Assembly (NCBI GenBank): GCA_017449925.1
Contig: JAFSYO010000094.1
Span: 1-35,657, forward strand
Direction: 5' to 3'
Length of the DNA stretch: 35,657 nucleotides
Origin: Stomatobaculum sp.
Lineage (GTDB): Bacteria > Bacillota_A > Clostridia > Lachnospirales > Lachnospiraceae
The translations under genes and the position numbers were made by a program. Below are positions 1 through 7,695 of this stretch, in pieces (the stretch's first letter is position 1; the number at the start of each line of letters is the position of its first letter). The notes beneath the pieces were generated by a model, which saw only the letters and a program-made list of their open reading frames with translations, made no database searches and had not been told where the DNA came from.

Positions 1-1
1 G

Positions 2-1543
2 CTCCGGGGCACGTTGGGCGCAGGAACAAACCGCATGAATATCTGGGTAGTCCGCCAGGCTACGCAGGGTGTGGCAGACTGGGTCAAGACCCAGGGCGGA
101 ACGCAGACCGTGGCGATCAGCTACGACAGCCGTCTGAAGGGCTGGAATTTCGCGCGTGACGCGGCAGGCGTCCTCGCAGCCAACGGCATCAATGTCCGCA
201 TCTATGATGAGCTGATGCCTGTCCCGGCGCTTTCCTTCGCGACCCGTTACTATAAGTGCAATGCCGGAATTATGGTGACCGCTTCCCATAACCCGGCGAA
301 GTACAACGGTTACAAGGCCTACGGACCGGACGGCTGCCAGATGACGGACGATGCCGCTGCTGTCGTTTACGATTCCATCCAGAAGACCGACGTCCTTACC
401 GGCGCCAAGTACATGAGCTTTGCGGAAGGCGTGGAAAAGGGCCTGATCAAGTTCGTGGGCGATGACTGCAAGGAAGCCCTTTACGAGGCCATCGAAGCAA
501 GACAGGTCCGTCCGGGTCTCTGCAAGACTGCCGGCCTGAAGCTGGTCTACTCTCCGCTGAACGGAACCGGACTGGTACCGGTGACCAGAGTCCTGAAGGA
601 TATGGGTATCACGGATATCACCATCGTTCCGGAGCAGGAGTATCCGAACGGCTATTTCACCACCTGCTCTTACCCGAACCCCGAGATCTTTGCCGCCCTT
701 GAGAAGGGCCTTGAACTGGCGAAGGAAGTCGGCGCGGACCTGATGCTGGCGACGGATCCCGATGCGGACCGCGTAGGCATCGCGATGAAGTGCCCGGACG
801 GCTCCTATGAGCTGGTATCCGGAAATGAAATGGGCGTACTGTTGCTGGACTACATCTGCGCAGGACGCATCGAGAAGGGAACCATGCCGGAGAAGGCAGT
901 GGCGGTGAAATCCATCGTTTCCACCCCGCTGGCAGACGCAGTCGCGAAGCACTACGGCGTGGAGATGAGAAACGTGCTTACCGGCTTCAAGTGGATCGGC
1001 GACCAGATCGCAGGCCTCGAGGCTGCCGGCGAGGTCGACCGCTTCATCTTCGGATTTGAGGAGAGCTACGGCTACCTGGCAGGACCCTATGTCCGTGACA
1101 AGGATGCCGTCATCGGCTCTATGCTGATCTGTGAGATGGCAGCATACTACAGAAGCATCGGCTCCTCCATCAAGCAGAGACTGGAAGAGATCTACGCGCA
1201 GTACGGCCGTTACCTGAACAAGGTCGACAGCTTCGAGTTCCCGGGCCTGTCCGGCATGGACAAGATGGCCGGCATCATGAGCGGCCTCCGCGAAGAAGCT
1301 CCGAAGGAGTTCGCAGGACGTAAGGTCGTCAGCGTCGCTGACTACGCGAAGCCCGAAGAGACCGGACTTCCCAAGGCAAACGTCCTGATCTACGGCCTGG
1401 AAGACGGCGCCACCGTCGTGGTCCGTCCCTCCGGCACAGAGCCGAAGATCAAGGCCTACTTCACTACCCTGGGCAAAGACCTCGCGGCAGCGCAGAAGGA
1501 AAAGGATGAGCTGGCAGACGCTCTGAAGCCCATTTTCGCATAA
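2..1543 (+). CDS. pgcA: Phosphoglucomutase / phospho-sugar mutase (5'-truncated)
   Basis: Alpha-D-phosphohexomutase, interconverting hexose 1- and 6-phosphates in the cytoplasm, most likely glucose phosphates for glycogen, UDP-glucose and envelope sugars. The reading frame is open from base 2, and its first residues (LRGTLGAG) match the conserved N-terminal region of the family, so the start codon lies before the window. Seen motifs: the phosphoserine loop TASHNPAKYNGYK near base 280, the metal loop DPDADRVG near base 757, the sugar-binding GFEESYGY near base 1050, and the C-terminal phosphate-binding RPSGTEPKIK near base 1423. All four are intact, so the enzyme should be active. Exact sugar specificity is inference from the bacterial PGM-like subfamily. 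A strong terminator follows 40 bases after the stop codon. Confidence 0.93.
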   Translation, partial: LRGTLGAGTNRMNIWVVRQATQGVADWVKTQGGTQTVAISYDSRLKGWNFARDAAGVLAANGINVRIYDELMPVPALSFATRYYKCNAGIMVTASHNPAKYNGYKAYGPDGCQMTDDAAAVVYDSIQKTDVLTGAKYMSFAEGVEKGLIKFVGDDCKEALYEAIEARQVRPGLCKTAGLKLVYSPLNGTGLVPVTRVLKDMGITDITIVPEQEYPNGYFTTCSYPNPEIFAALEKGLELAKEVGADLMLATDPDADRVGIAMKCPDGSYELVSGNEMGVLLLDYICAGRIEKGTMPEKAVAVKSIVSTPLADAVAKHYGVEMRNVLTGFKWIGDQIAGLEAAGEVDRFIFGFEESYGYLAGPYVRDKDAVIGSMLICEMAAYYRSIGSSIKQRLEEIYAQYGRYLNKVDSFEFPGLSGMDKMAGIMSGLREEAPKEFAGRKVVSVADYAKPEETGLPKANVLIYGLEDGATVVVRPSGTEPKIKAYFTTLGKDLAAAQKEKDELADALKPIFA

Positions 1544-1582
1544 ATATCTGACAGAGCATTCAGATACTGAACAAATATAAAA

Positions 1583-1611
1583 AACGGCAGCGGGTCGATC
1601 CCGCTGCCGTT
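1583..1611. terminator. Bidirectional intrinsic terminator
   Basis: Perfect 12-bp stem (1583-1594 with 1600-1611) and a 5-base loop, flanked by an A-run on the left and TTTC on the right. It lies between the convergent phosphoglucomutase and D,D-carboxypeptidase genes and can serve both. Confidence 0.85.
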
Positions 1612-1630
1612 TCAATTTGTGTAAAGCCAT

Positions 1631-2908
1631 TCAGTTTGTGTACAGATCATAGATCTCCACGTGGTCGTAGATGGCCCGCCAGGCGCTGTGCGCATGGGCG
1701 GTGACGCAGATATAATGTACGCCGCTGTTGGAGATCTGATAGCTCGCCGCGCAGTTTCCGGATTCCTTTACAAAGCCGGTCTTGGCGCACCGCACTATTC
1801 CGTGGGTGTCCTTGTCCTCGATGCGGCGCAGGAACCAGTTGGAGACCGTGATCCCTTCCGGATGCTGCTCCGTGGAAGATGTTGTGTAGGTGTGGGCGGA
1901 GAGCACCTCCCGGCAAAGATCGTTCTCCACGGCGGCTTTAAGGATCATAGCCATGTCGGAGGGCGTCGTGTAGAGGTCATCGTCATACAGCCCTACGCAG
2001 TTGGTAAAGTGAGAACTGCCGGAAAGGCCGAGCTCCGCGATCTTTTGATTCATCAGGTCCGCAAAGGCCTCGTGGGTGCCCGCGGTATAGAGCGCCAGGG
2101 AAAGGGCGGCGTCCGCTCCGGAGGGAAGGATCGTGCCGTACAGGAGATCCCGCACGCTGACCGTTTCGTCCACACCGAATCCGACCGCGCTGCCTCCGTT
2201 CCGGTAGGAATAATCCGTGATCTCGATGGTGACAGTGAAAGTATCATCCAGGAAATTGCCGCTTTGTTTCGCTGCTTCCGACATTCCTGCTCCTTTTCCC
2301 TGCTGCAGGTAGTCCACCGCAGTCAGAAGCGTCAGGATCTTTGTCATGGAGGCCGGGACGATGCGGTCATTTCCGTTAAGTTCTGCGGTGACTTCACCGG
2401 TGTCGGCATTGATCAGGATGGCCCAGCTGCTCTGCATTTTTTCGGTGTTGGCGATGACTGCGGTGTTTCCAGTCCGGCGGGGGCTGTAGCCCTCAAAGAA
2501 ATCGGCGACCTCAGGATCTTTTTGGACAGGAAGAGAATCCACCTGGATCTCGCTCCCGTTGGCAGCGACTGCGTTCTCTGTTCCGCCGGCATCACCCGTG
2601 TTTTCCGTGCCGTCCGTGTTACCCGGGCTTTCAGCGCCGACTGTTCCGTCCGGGGTTCCGGATCCGCCGGTTTCGCCTGCAGCAATGTTTGCGGCAGTGC
2701 CTGCCGGAGCGTTTTTGGAAGCTGGATCAGAACGATGTTTTATTCCGCAGCGGACCAGCAGAACTACTGCGATCAGCAGAAGCAGCAGGCAGACCGCGAT
2801 CCTCCTGTTCCGCTGCACCCTCTGTCTTTTCCGCCGGAGGGCGGCCCGGTGCCGTCTGCGCCGCTCCAGATCATCATATATATTGTTGTCTTCTGCCTGT
2901 TTACTCAT
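1631..2908 (-). CDS. Membrane-anchored D-alanyl-D-alanine carboxypeptidase (DacF/S11-like)
   Basis: Low-molecular-weight penicillin-binding protein that trims the terminal D-Ala of peptidoglycan stem peptides outside the membrane. From the chosen start (425 aa): an Arg/Lys-rich cytoplasmic head, a membrane segment at about residues 37-53, a Gly/Thr/Asn-rich linker to about 120 with repeated GGTEN-like units, then the serine peptidase domain. The active-site SMTK is at 187-190 and KTG at 376-378. The second motif reads SGA at 263-265, where the family normally has SxN. An N-terminal anchor differs from the classical signal peptide plus C-terminal amphipathic helix. The in-frame start at 2923 has no ribosome site; ATG at 2908 has GGGA six bases upstream. 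It is apparently monocistronic. Confidence 0.85.
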   Translation of the reverse strand: MSKQAEDNNIYDDLERRRRHRAALRRKRQRVQRNRRIAVCLLLLLIAVVLLVRCGIKHRSDPASKNAPAGTAANIAAGETGGSGTPDGTVGAESPGNTDGTENTGDAGGTENAVAANGSEIQVDSLPVQKDPEVADFFEGYSPRRTGNTAVIANTEKMQSSWAILINADTGEVTAELNGNDRIVPASMTKILTLLTAVDYLQQGKGAGMSEAAKQSGNFLDDTFTVTIEITDYSYRNGGSAVGFGVDETVSVRDLLYGTILPSGADAALSLALYTAGTHEAFADLMNQKIAELGLSGSSHFTNCVGLYDDDLYTTPSDMAMILKAAVENDLCREVLSAHTYTTSSTEQHPEGITVSNWFLRRIEDKDTHGIVRCAKTGFVKESGNCAASYQISNSGVHYICVTAHAHSAWRAIYDHVEIYDLYTN

Positions 2909-3083
2909 CATGTGTCCCATCATAACACAGCCGGGAAGGACAGAAAACCGGAAAAATCAACGTAATAACGGTTATTATCATATTGACGGTTCAGGCCTGA
3001 AATAATTCGTTTAAATGCACATACGAAAAAGATAAATCTGTATTTTTTTCTGTAAAATTATACGATTCCCGACCTTGAACCGA

Positions 3084-3112
3084 TTGACACAGATAATACG
3101 ATTTGTTATACT
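3084..3112 (+). promoter_or_regulatory. Sigma-A promoter of the cold-shock gene, with long leader
   Basis: TTGACA (3084-3089), a 17-base spacer and TATACT (3107-3112), nearly consensus. Transcription would start near 3119, leaving about 125 bases of untranslated leader before the csp start codon. Such leaders are typical of cold-shock mRNAs, whose folding and stability respond to temperature. The temperature response itself is inference. Confidence 0.8.
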
Positions 3113-3244
3113 CGATTTGCAATATGAGTAAGCATCAATTCACATGTTCTGCAGTCATGCAGTTCCATCCATGATGCAGAGTATGTGTTTTTTGTTTGCT
3201 GGAATTGCAGCACAATTTTTCACATTTTTATGGAGGCAGGGGAA

Positions 3245-3451
3245 ATGCATAACGGAACAGTGAAGTGGTTTAACGCGACTAAGGGATATGGATTTATTAC
3301 GGATGATGCTGACAAGAGCGAGATCTTCGTCCACTTCTCCGGCATCAACGCAGAAGGCTATAAGACCCTTGAGGATGGCCAGAAGGTTACTTTTGAAGTT
3401 GCTGAGGGCAACAGAGGACCGCAGGCTGTCAACGTTACCGCTGTTCAGTAA
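3245..3451 (+). CDS. csp: Cold-shock protein, CspA/CspB family
   Basis: Single cold-shock domain of 68 aa that binds single-stranded RNA and DNA and acts as an RNA chaperone. RNP1 is seen as KGYGFIT (residues 13-19) and RNP2 as IFVHFS (about 29-34), preceded by the typical [11 protein letters not shown]. The start at 3245 is chosen because GGAGG lies 8 bases upstream and the family begins here; in-frame extension to 3185 gives an unrelated hydrophobic head. It stands alone behind a near-consensus promoter and long leader, and is followed by a strong terminator shared with the convergent hsp20 gene. Confidence 0.95.
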   Translation: MHNGTVKWFNATKGYGFITDDADKSEIFVHFSGINAEGYKTLEDGQKVTFEVAEGNRGPQAVNVTAVQ

Positions 3452-3522
3452 GTTTTAATCAAGATAGAAGAGTGGGGTTTTTTCAGAACTGACGTAATAC
3501 AAGCAAATGTAATGGTGGAACA

Positions 3523-3557
3523 AAAAAACCGCCCGGCTCAAAGCCGGGCGGTTTTTT
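3523..3557. terminator. Bidirectional intrinsic terminator between csp and hsp20
   Basis: Perfect 10-bp GC-rich stem (3529-3538 with 3542-3551) and a CAA loop, with an A-run before and six Ts after. The hairpin can terminate csp on the plus strand and hsp20 on the minus strand. Confidence 0.9.
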
Positions 3558-3579
3558 CTATATCATCTACTACGGATTC

Positions 3580-4038
3580 TCATCCCTCGATCGCAATGTA
3601 TTTCTTCTGCGGGACCTCAGGCTGCGGGGTCTTCTTCGGAATGCTCAGTTTCAGGATGCCGTCCTCAAACTTCGCGGTGATATCCTCTTCCGTCAGGGCA
3701 TCGCCGACATAGAAGCTTCTGCTCATGGCACCGCTGTAGCGCTCTTTGCGGATATAACGGCCCTTTTCATCCTTCTGGTCTTTGTCCAGGTTCTTTGCGG
3801 CGCTGACGGTCAGGACGCCTTCGTGAAGCTCGGCCTTGATGTCTTCCTTCTTAAATCCCGGCAGATCCATGTCCAGCTCGAAGCCGTTCTCATTCTCACG
3901 GATATCAGTCTTCATCAGGTTCTTTTCGTGCTTTCCGTAAAGAGGATTCTTCTTTCCGAAGAAATCCCTGTCAAATCCGAAGTCGTTCATCCAGTCATCA
4001 AAAAGGTTCTCACCAAAAATACTCGGCATGTACATCAT
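3580..4038 (-). CDS. hsp20: Hsp20 / alpha-crystallin small heat-shock protein
   Basis: ATP-independent holdase that binds unfolding proteins in oligomeric assemblies. Length 152 aa, normal for the family. An aromatic, acidic N-terminal region (FGENLFDDWMNDF) is followed by the alpha-crystallin domain from about residue 42, opening with the DIRENENGFELDMDLPGFKKEDI type of pattern (positions 45-68). The conserved GVLTVSA and the C-terminal end of the domain, DGILKLSIPKK, are present, and a PEV tail motif follows. The start at 4038 has AGGAGG eight bases upstream. The gene is single, ends at a shared terminator, and its promoter is embedded in a CIRCE operator, so HrcA control is expected. Confidence 0.95.
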   Translation of the reverse strand: MMYMPSIFGENLFDDWMNDFGFDRDFFGKKNPLYGKHEKNLMKTDIRENENGFELDMDLPGFKKEDIKAELHEGVLTVSAAKNLDKDQKDEKGRYIRKERYSGAMSRSFYVGDALTEEDITAKFEDGILKLSIPKKTPQPEVPQKKYIAIEG

Positions 4039-4127
4039 TTTCGTATCCTCCTTCTATTCTGATCGGGGCATGTACCGGAGAGTTGATTCTTATTTCTTTC
4101 CGTACCCCTCTCTTTTGTTCTATGCGT

Positions 4128-4156
4128 ACTATAACACTCATTATTAGCACTGTCAA
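4128..4156 (-). promoter_or_regulatory. hsp20 promoter
   Basis: Read on the minus strand, TTGACA (4151-4156), 17 bases, TATAGT (4128-4133). The -35 box begins in the last bases of one CIRCE arm and runs into the spacer between the arms, so a repressor bound there would block polymerase directly. Confidence 0.85.
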
Positions 4157-4170
4157 GAGGTGAGTGCTAA
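4144..4170. promoter_or_regulatory. CIRCE operator (HrcA binding site)
   Basis: TTAGCACTG (4144-4152), nine bases, GAGTGCTAA (4162-4170). This matches the known CIRCE consensus TTAGCACTC-N9-GAGTGCTAA with one change in the left arm. CIRCE is the HrcA heat-shock repressor site, usually at groESL and dnaK operons. Here it controls hsp20. Confidence 0.93.
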
Positions 4171-4187
4171 ATATTTCTGTGAATATT

Positions 4188-4233
4188 TTGTGTCCGGGAT
4201 CCTTTCAGAGTTGTGCCCGGGATTCTTTCAAAG
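4188..4233. repeat. Two tandem 23-bp direct repeats
   Basis: Units 4188-4210 and 4211-4233 abut exactly and agree at 20 of 23 positions (core CCGGGAT-C/T-CTTTCA). A third partial copy of the core (CCGGGATTTTTG) begins at 4248. They lie between the divergent hsp20 and purC promoters, immediately upstream of the proposed purC -35 box. Function unknown. Confidence 0.75.
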
Positions 4234-4239
4234 GAGTAC

Positions 4240-4268
4240 TGTCAAAGCCGGGATTTTTGTTGTATGAT
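4240..4268 (+). promoter_or_regulatory. Probable purC promoter
   Basis: TGTCAA (4240-4245), 17 bases, TATGAT (4263-4268), about 48 bases before the purC start. The -10 box is good and the -35 box is weaker. Confidence 0.55.
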
Positions 4269-4316
4269 GGTCTAATCAAACTGAGGTGAGGCATACAGCT
4301 CGCAAGGAGGACTATC

Positions 4317-5189
4317 ATGCAGGAGTACAAGCCGTTTAAAGAAGGAAAAGTCAGAGAGATCTATGACGTGGGAGATGCTCTGATCATGGTGGCGACGGAC
4401 CGCATTTCCGCGTTCGACGTCATTCTGAAGAATAAGGTTACGAAGAAGGGAGCGGTCCTGACCCAGATGTCCCGCTTCTGGTTCGATTTTACAAAGGATA
4501 TCGTACCGAATCACATGATCTCTGTGGATGTGAAGGACATGCCGGAATTCTTCCGCACCCCCGAATTTGACGGGAACAGCATGCTCTGCAAGAAACTGAC
4601 CATGCTGCCCATTGAGTGCATCGTTCGCGGCTACATTACTGGAAGCGGCTGGGAGAGCTATAAAAAGAACGGAACAGTCTGCGGCATTCCGCTTCCGGAG
4701 GGCCTCCTGGAGTGCAGCAAGCTTCCTGAGCCGATCTTTACCCCCAGCACAAAGGCGGAGATCGGGGATCACGATGAAAACATCGATTTCGCCCGCTGCG
4801 TCGAAGTGCTGGAGCGGGATTTCCCGGGCCATGGACAAGAATACGCGGAGAAGATCCGCGACTGCACCATCGCCCTCTACAAGAAGTGCGCGGATTATGC
4901 CCTTTCCCGCGGCATCATCATCGCGGACACTAAGTTCGAATACGGCATCAATGAAGAGGGAGAAGTCATCCTGGCGGATGAAATGCTGACTCCGGACTCC
5001 AGCCGCTTCTGGCCGCTGGAGGGCTACGAGCCCGGCAAGAGCCAGCCTTCCTTTGACAAGCAGTTCGTGCGCGACTGGCTGAAGGCCAACCCCGACAGCA
5101 ATTATGACCTGCCGCAGGACGTGATCGACAAGACCATCGCTAAATACAAAGAAGCCTACCGCCTGATCAGCGGGGAGGAAATTGCCTGA
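4317..5189 (+). CDS. purC: Phosphoribosylaminoimidazole-succinocarboxamide synthase (SAICAR synthetase)
   Basis: Purine biosynthesis enzyme joining CAIR and aspartate with ATP to make SAICAR. At 290 aa it is the longer, yeast ADE1-like bacterial form rather than the short form of about 235 aa. Seen: the N-terminal GKVREIYDVGD nucleotide-binding segment, RISAFDV, the IECIVRGYITGSGW signature near residue 100, and the DEMLTPDSSRFW motif near residue 222. AAGGAGG lies seven bases before the ATG. No other pur gene is visible nearby, so purC is separated from the rest of the pathway. The next gene overlaps its end by eight bases if the TTG start is correct. Confidence 0.96.
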   Translation: MQEYKPFKEGKVREIYDVGDALIMVATDRISAFDVILKNKVTKKGAVLTQMSRFWFDFTKDIVPNHMISVDVKDMPEFFRTPEFDGNSMLCKKLTMLPIECIVRGYITGSGWESYKKNGTVCGIPLPEGLLECSKLPEPIFTPSTKAEIGDHDENIDFARCVEVLERDFPGHGQEYAEKIRDCTIALYKKCADYALSRGIIIADTKFEYGINEEGEVILADEMLTPDSSRFWPLEGYEPGKSQPSFDKQFVRDWLKANPDSNYDLPQDVIDKTIAKYKEAYRLISGEEIA

Positions 5190-6201
5190 ACAGAAAGGCG
5201 GAATCGTTTTACAAGTTATGAACAGCGTTAAAACAAAGAATGGTACAGGCGAATTCAGGGAGCTTACGGTCGATGACCTGCAGCCCTTTGCCAGATTTTA
5301 TAATCTTCGCCCCAATCTGACGGCGGACAGCGTGCCGCTGGAGAGCTTCCTCTGGAAGAATTATTACAACGCCAGAGTGGCGGAGGTGTTCCGCGACGGC
5401 GAGGCGGTCGGTCTCCTGTGGCTCTACGAACTGTGCGGCGAAGCTTTCGGCGCCATGCCTTTGTGCCGCCCGGAGGATCTTTCTTTCTGCTTTGGAGAGA
5501 TCAGAAGTTATTTCAATAACGTGCTGCAGAAGCCGCTGCTTATCAAGCTGGCGGACGAGGGTGCCATGGACATCCTTGATCTGGATCCGGAGGATTACCT
5601 GATCCGGGAAGAAGAGGACATGAAGGACTACCTTTATGACGGCGAAGCGCTCCGGACCCTGGCGGGCAGAAAACTCCATAAGAAAAAGAATCATTACAAC
5701 AGTTTCGTGAAAAAATACGGGGACCGCTGGCTGTACCGTCCGCTGACCAGGGAGGACCGGGGAGATGTGTACCGGTGCCTGGAAGCCTGGCGTGAGAACA
5801 AGGGTGAGGAAGTGGAGCGGCACATGGACCCGGAAGTGGAGGGAATCCACGATATCCTGAACCATCTGGACCAGCTGGAGGTGAAAATGGGCGGCATTTT
5901 CATCGACGGAAAGATGCAGGCCTTCACCATGGGAAGTCTGAACCGCGCGGAGAATATGGCGGTGGTCCATATCGAAAAGGCAAATCCCGAGATCGAGGGC
6001 TTGTACCAGGTCATCAACCGGGAATTTCTCCAGAATGCTTTTCCGGAAGTGACGCTGGTGAACCGGGAAGATGATCTTGGCCTTCCGGGACTCCGCCAGT
6101 CAAAGCTCAGTTATTATCCCTGCGGCTACGCGAGGAAGTTCCTTGTGTACCAGAAGAATTTCGGGGATAATGCGCCCGGGGAGCCGAGTGAGTGTATATG
6201 A
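5182..6201 (+). CDS. DUF2156 domain protein (phosphatidylglycerol lysyltransferase C-terminal-like)
   Basis: About 330 aa with the double-GNAT fold region known as DUF2156/LPG_synthase_C, as in the soluble part of MprF-type aminoacyl-phosphatidylglycerol synthases. No membrane flippase domain is present, so it is a soluble stand-alone form whose substrate is unknown. Supporting pattern: an early DLQPFARFYNLRPNLTADS segment (residues 31-49), LHKKKNHYNSFVKKY near the middle, and KANPEIEGLYQVINREF with LRQSKLSYYP towards the end, typical of this family. The start is ambiguous: TTG at 5182 has GGGGAGG close by and overlaps purC, while ATG at 5218 is a better codon with a distant ribosome site. 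The stop overlaps the following acetyltransferase, suggesting co-translation. Confidence 0.82.
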   Translation: MPEQKGGIVLQVMNSVKTKNGTGEFRELTVDDLQPFARFYNLRPNLTADSVPLESFLWKNYYNARVAEVFRDGEAVGLLWLYELCGEAFGAMPLCRPEDLSFCFGEIRSYFNNVLQKPLLIKLADEGAMDILDLDPEDYLIREEEDMKDYLYDGEALRTLAGRKLHKKKNHYNSFVKKYGDRWLYRPLTREDRGDVYRCLEAWRENKGEEVERHMDPEVEGIHDILNHLDQLEVKMGGIFIDGKMQAFTMGSLNRAENMAVVHIEKANPEIEGLYQVINREFLQNAFPEVTLVNREDDLGLPGLRQSKLSYYPCGYARKFLVYQKNFGDNAPGEPSECI

Positions 6202-7379
6202 TGGCAGGTGAAAAAGAAGCTGCTGCCGCCGGGACGTACATGGTCCGGCGGCTTTCGCAGACAGAAAAGCTCCTGACGCGACCGTTATATGAGGAAGCGT
6301 TTCCGGAGGACGGGCCGGAGCTCACAGATTTTTATTATGATAAGAAGATGGCGGGCAATGTGGTCTTTGCCGCGCTGGACAGGACAGGGCATGCCTCAGG
6401 CATGCTCTGTCTGAATCCATACAGGGTGATGATCCGGGGGAAGGAGTTCCCCCTGTCTTATATTGTGGCGGTGGCCACAGAGAGGGAGCGCCGGAGGAAA
6501 GGGATTATGCGTTCTGTGCTGACAGAGGCACTTTTGTTCCTTCGTTCCCGCTCTGCTGCGCTGAGGGAACAGCAGCTGCCGGGCGTCCCATTTACATTCC
6601 TGAAGCCCGCGGATCCCGCCTACTACGAGCCCTTCGGCTTTGCCTATATTTCCCGAAGAATAAGGCGCGCCTTGAAAAAAGACGTTCCCTGCACGAGGAA
6701 GGTCCTGAAAGACGCCGGCGATGCAGCCGTTTTTATGAATTCGTTCCTGGCGGAGCATTATGAAGCTTACTGCTTCAGGGATGACCGGTATATGCGGGAT
6801 CTTCTCTGTGAGCTGGAAGCAGGGAAAGGCCGGATGGAGCTGCTTATTGATAATACGGGGGCAGAAGCAAATGCGGGAGCAGAAGCGTCCGCAGGGCAGC
6901 GGATCATCGGTACTGCAGCCTGGGATTACCCGGAAGCCCCGGAGCATATGGGGCGGATCCTGGCGGGGGAAGAGTATCTCCTGCCGGCAGAAGGACCGGC
7001 GGAGCCCTTTATGATGGCAAGGATCGTAGATCTGCCGGAATTTCTGGGGATGCTGTCGGAAAAAAGAACAGACAGGAACGCGGCTCAAAAGAGGAAAAAC
7101 AGCACCCCATCGTTCCGCTTTGCTTTTGAAGATCCGCTGATCCCGGAGAACCAGGGTCTGTGGGAGATACGGCTGGGAGAAGCGGGACTGGCAGTGACCC
7201 GCCTCAATGGAGAAGGCGCGGAAATGACAGATATGCCGGCGGGAACGCCGGTTTTTACACCGGAGCAGATGACACAGCTTCTCTTTGGATACAGGGCTCC
7301 GGAAGAAGGAACGGCGGAAGAGGTTCTTCTCCGGTTCCTTCCGCCGCTTCGCGGCGTTTACTTTGACGAGGAAACCTAA
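6192..7379 (+). CDS. Eis-like GNAT N-acetyltransferase with C-terminal SCP2-like domain
   Basis: Predicted acetyl-CoA-dependent acetyltransferase of the Eis type, 395 aa, close to the usual 400. The N-terminal GNAT domain (about 20-170) carries the acetyl-CoA loop VAVATERERRRKGI. The pair PADPAYYEPFGFAYIS is typical of Eis proteins, and the C-terminal end (about 300-390) resembles the sterol-carrier-like domain, including EDPLIPENQGLWEI. A short Ala/Glu/Gly duplication (GAEANAGAEASAG, residues about 219-231) looks like an expanded linker. Eis enzymes acetylate aminoglycosides or other amines, but this substrate cannot be read from the sequence. GTG 6192 has GGGGAG eight bases upstream; ATG 6198, overlapping the upstream stop, is an alternative. 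Confidence 0.82.
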   Translation: MYMMAGEKEAAAAGTYMVRRLSQTEKLLTRPLYEEAFPEDGPELTDFYYDKKMAGNVVFAALDRTGHASGMLCLNPYRVMIRGKEFPLSYIVAVATERERRRKGIMRSVLTEALLFLRSRSAALREQQLPGVPFTFLKPADPAYYEPFGFAYISRRIRRALKKDVPCTRKVLKDAGDAAVFMNSFLAEHYEAYCFRDDRYMRDLLCELEAGKGRMELLIDNTGAEANAGAEASAGQRIIGTAAWDYPEAPEHMGRILAGEEYLLPAEGPAEPFMMARIVDLPEFLGMLSEKRTDRNAAQKRKNSTPSFRFAFEDPLIPENQGLWEIRLGEAGLAVTRLNGEGAEMTDMPAGTPVFTPEQMTQLLFGYRAPEEGTAEEVLLRFLPPLRGVYFDEET

Positions 7380-7401
7380 GCTTCTGAAAGGAGTCCTGAC
7401 C

Positions 7402-7617
7402 ATGGATATTCAGGCAGGCGATATTATCAGAATGAAGAAACCGCATCCCTGCGGCTCAGTTACCTGGGAGGTGCTGCGTATCGGCCAGGATTTCAGGCTA
7501 AAATGCACCGGCTGCGGACGGCAGGTCATGATGAAGCGGACTGCCGCAGAAAAAGGTGTGCGGGAAATCGTGAGGCAGAAGGAAAAACCACTTGCATTTC
7601 CGGACGAACTGCGCTAA
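7402..7617 (+). CDS. DUF951 domain protein
   Basis: Small 71-aa protein of the DUF951 family, widespread in Firmicutes next to rpsF. Seen: MKKPHPCGS, WEVLRIGQDFRLKC and TGCGRQVMMKR, the family's diagnostic pattern. The three cysteines (18, 35 and 38) could bind a metal. AAAGGAG lies eight bases before the ATG, which is the reason for this start. The family's function is not established; association with ribosome or nucleic-acid metabolism is inferred only from its conserved neighbours. The rpsF promoter overlaps the last codons of this gene. Confidence 0.9.
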   Translation: MDIQAGDIIRMKKPHPCGSVTWEVLRIGQDFRLKCTGCGRQVMMKRTAAEKGVREIVRQKEKPLAFPDELR

Positions 7618-7620
7618 AAT
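7592..7620 (+). promoter_or_regulatory. Promoter of the rpsF-ssb-rpsR operon
   Basis: TTGCAT (7592-7597), 17 bases, TAAAAT (7615-7620), overlapping the end of the DUF951 gene. Transcription would start near 7627 and give a leader of about 70 bases. Confidence 0.6.
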
Positions 7621-7626
7621 TTTTAT

Positions 7627-7695
7627 CCGTGACACATTATCCTTGTTCCCGGACCTGAACCGGGGGCCAGAGACCAAAAGGAGGACAAGAGCGAC
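7627..7695 (+). promoter_or_regulatory. rpsF leader, possible S6:S18 autoregulatory site
   Basis: The leader contains a hairpin, CCCGG (7648-7652) with CCGGG (7660-7664), loop ACCTGAA, just upstream of the AGGAGG ribosome site. S6:S18 leaders in many bacteria present a CCG-containing hairpin that mimics the 16S rRNA site. Position and CCG content fit, but the full consensus was not checked. Confidence 0.35.

Noticed and set aside
1661..2965. Long plus-strand frame opposite the D,D-carboxypeptidase gene
   Set aside because: Antisense shadow of a GC-rich gene with clear domain motifs on the minus strand; no domain and no ribosome site.
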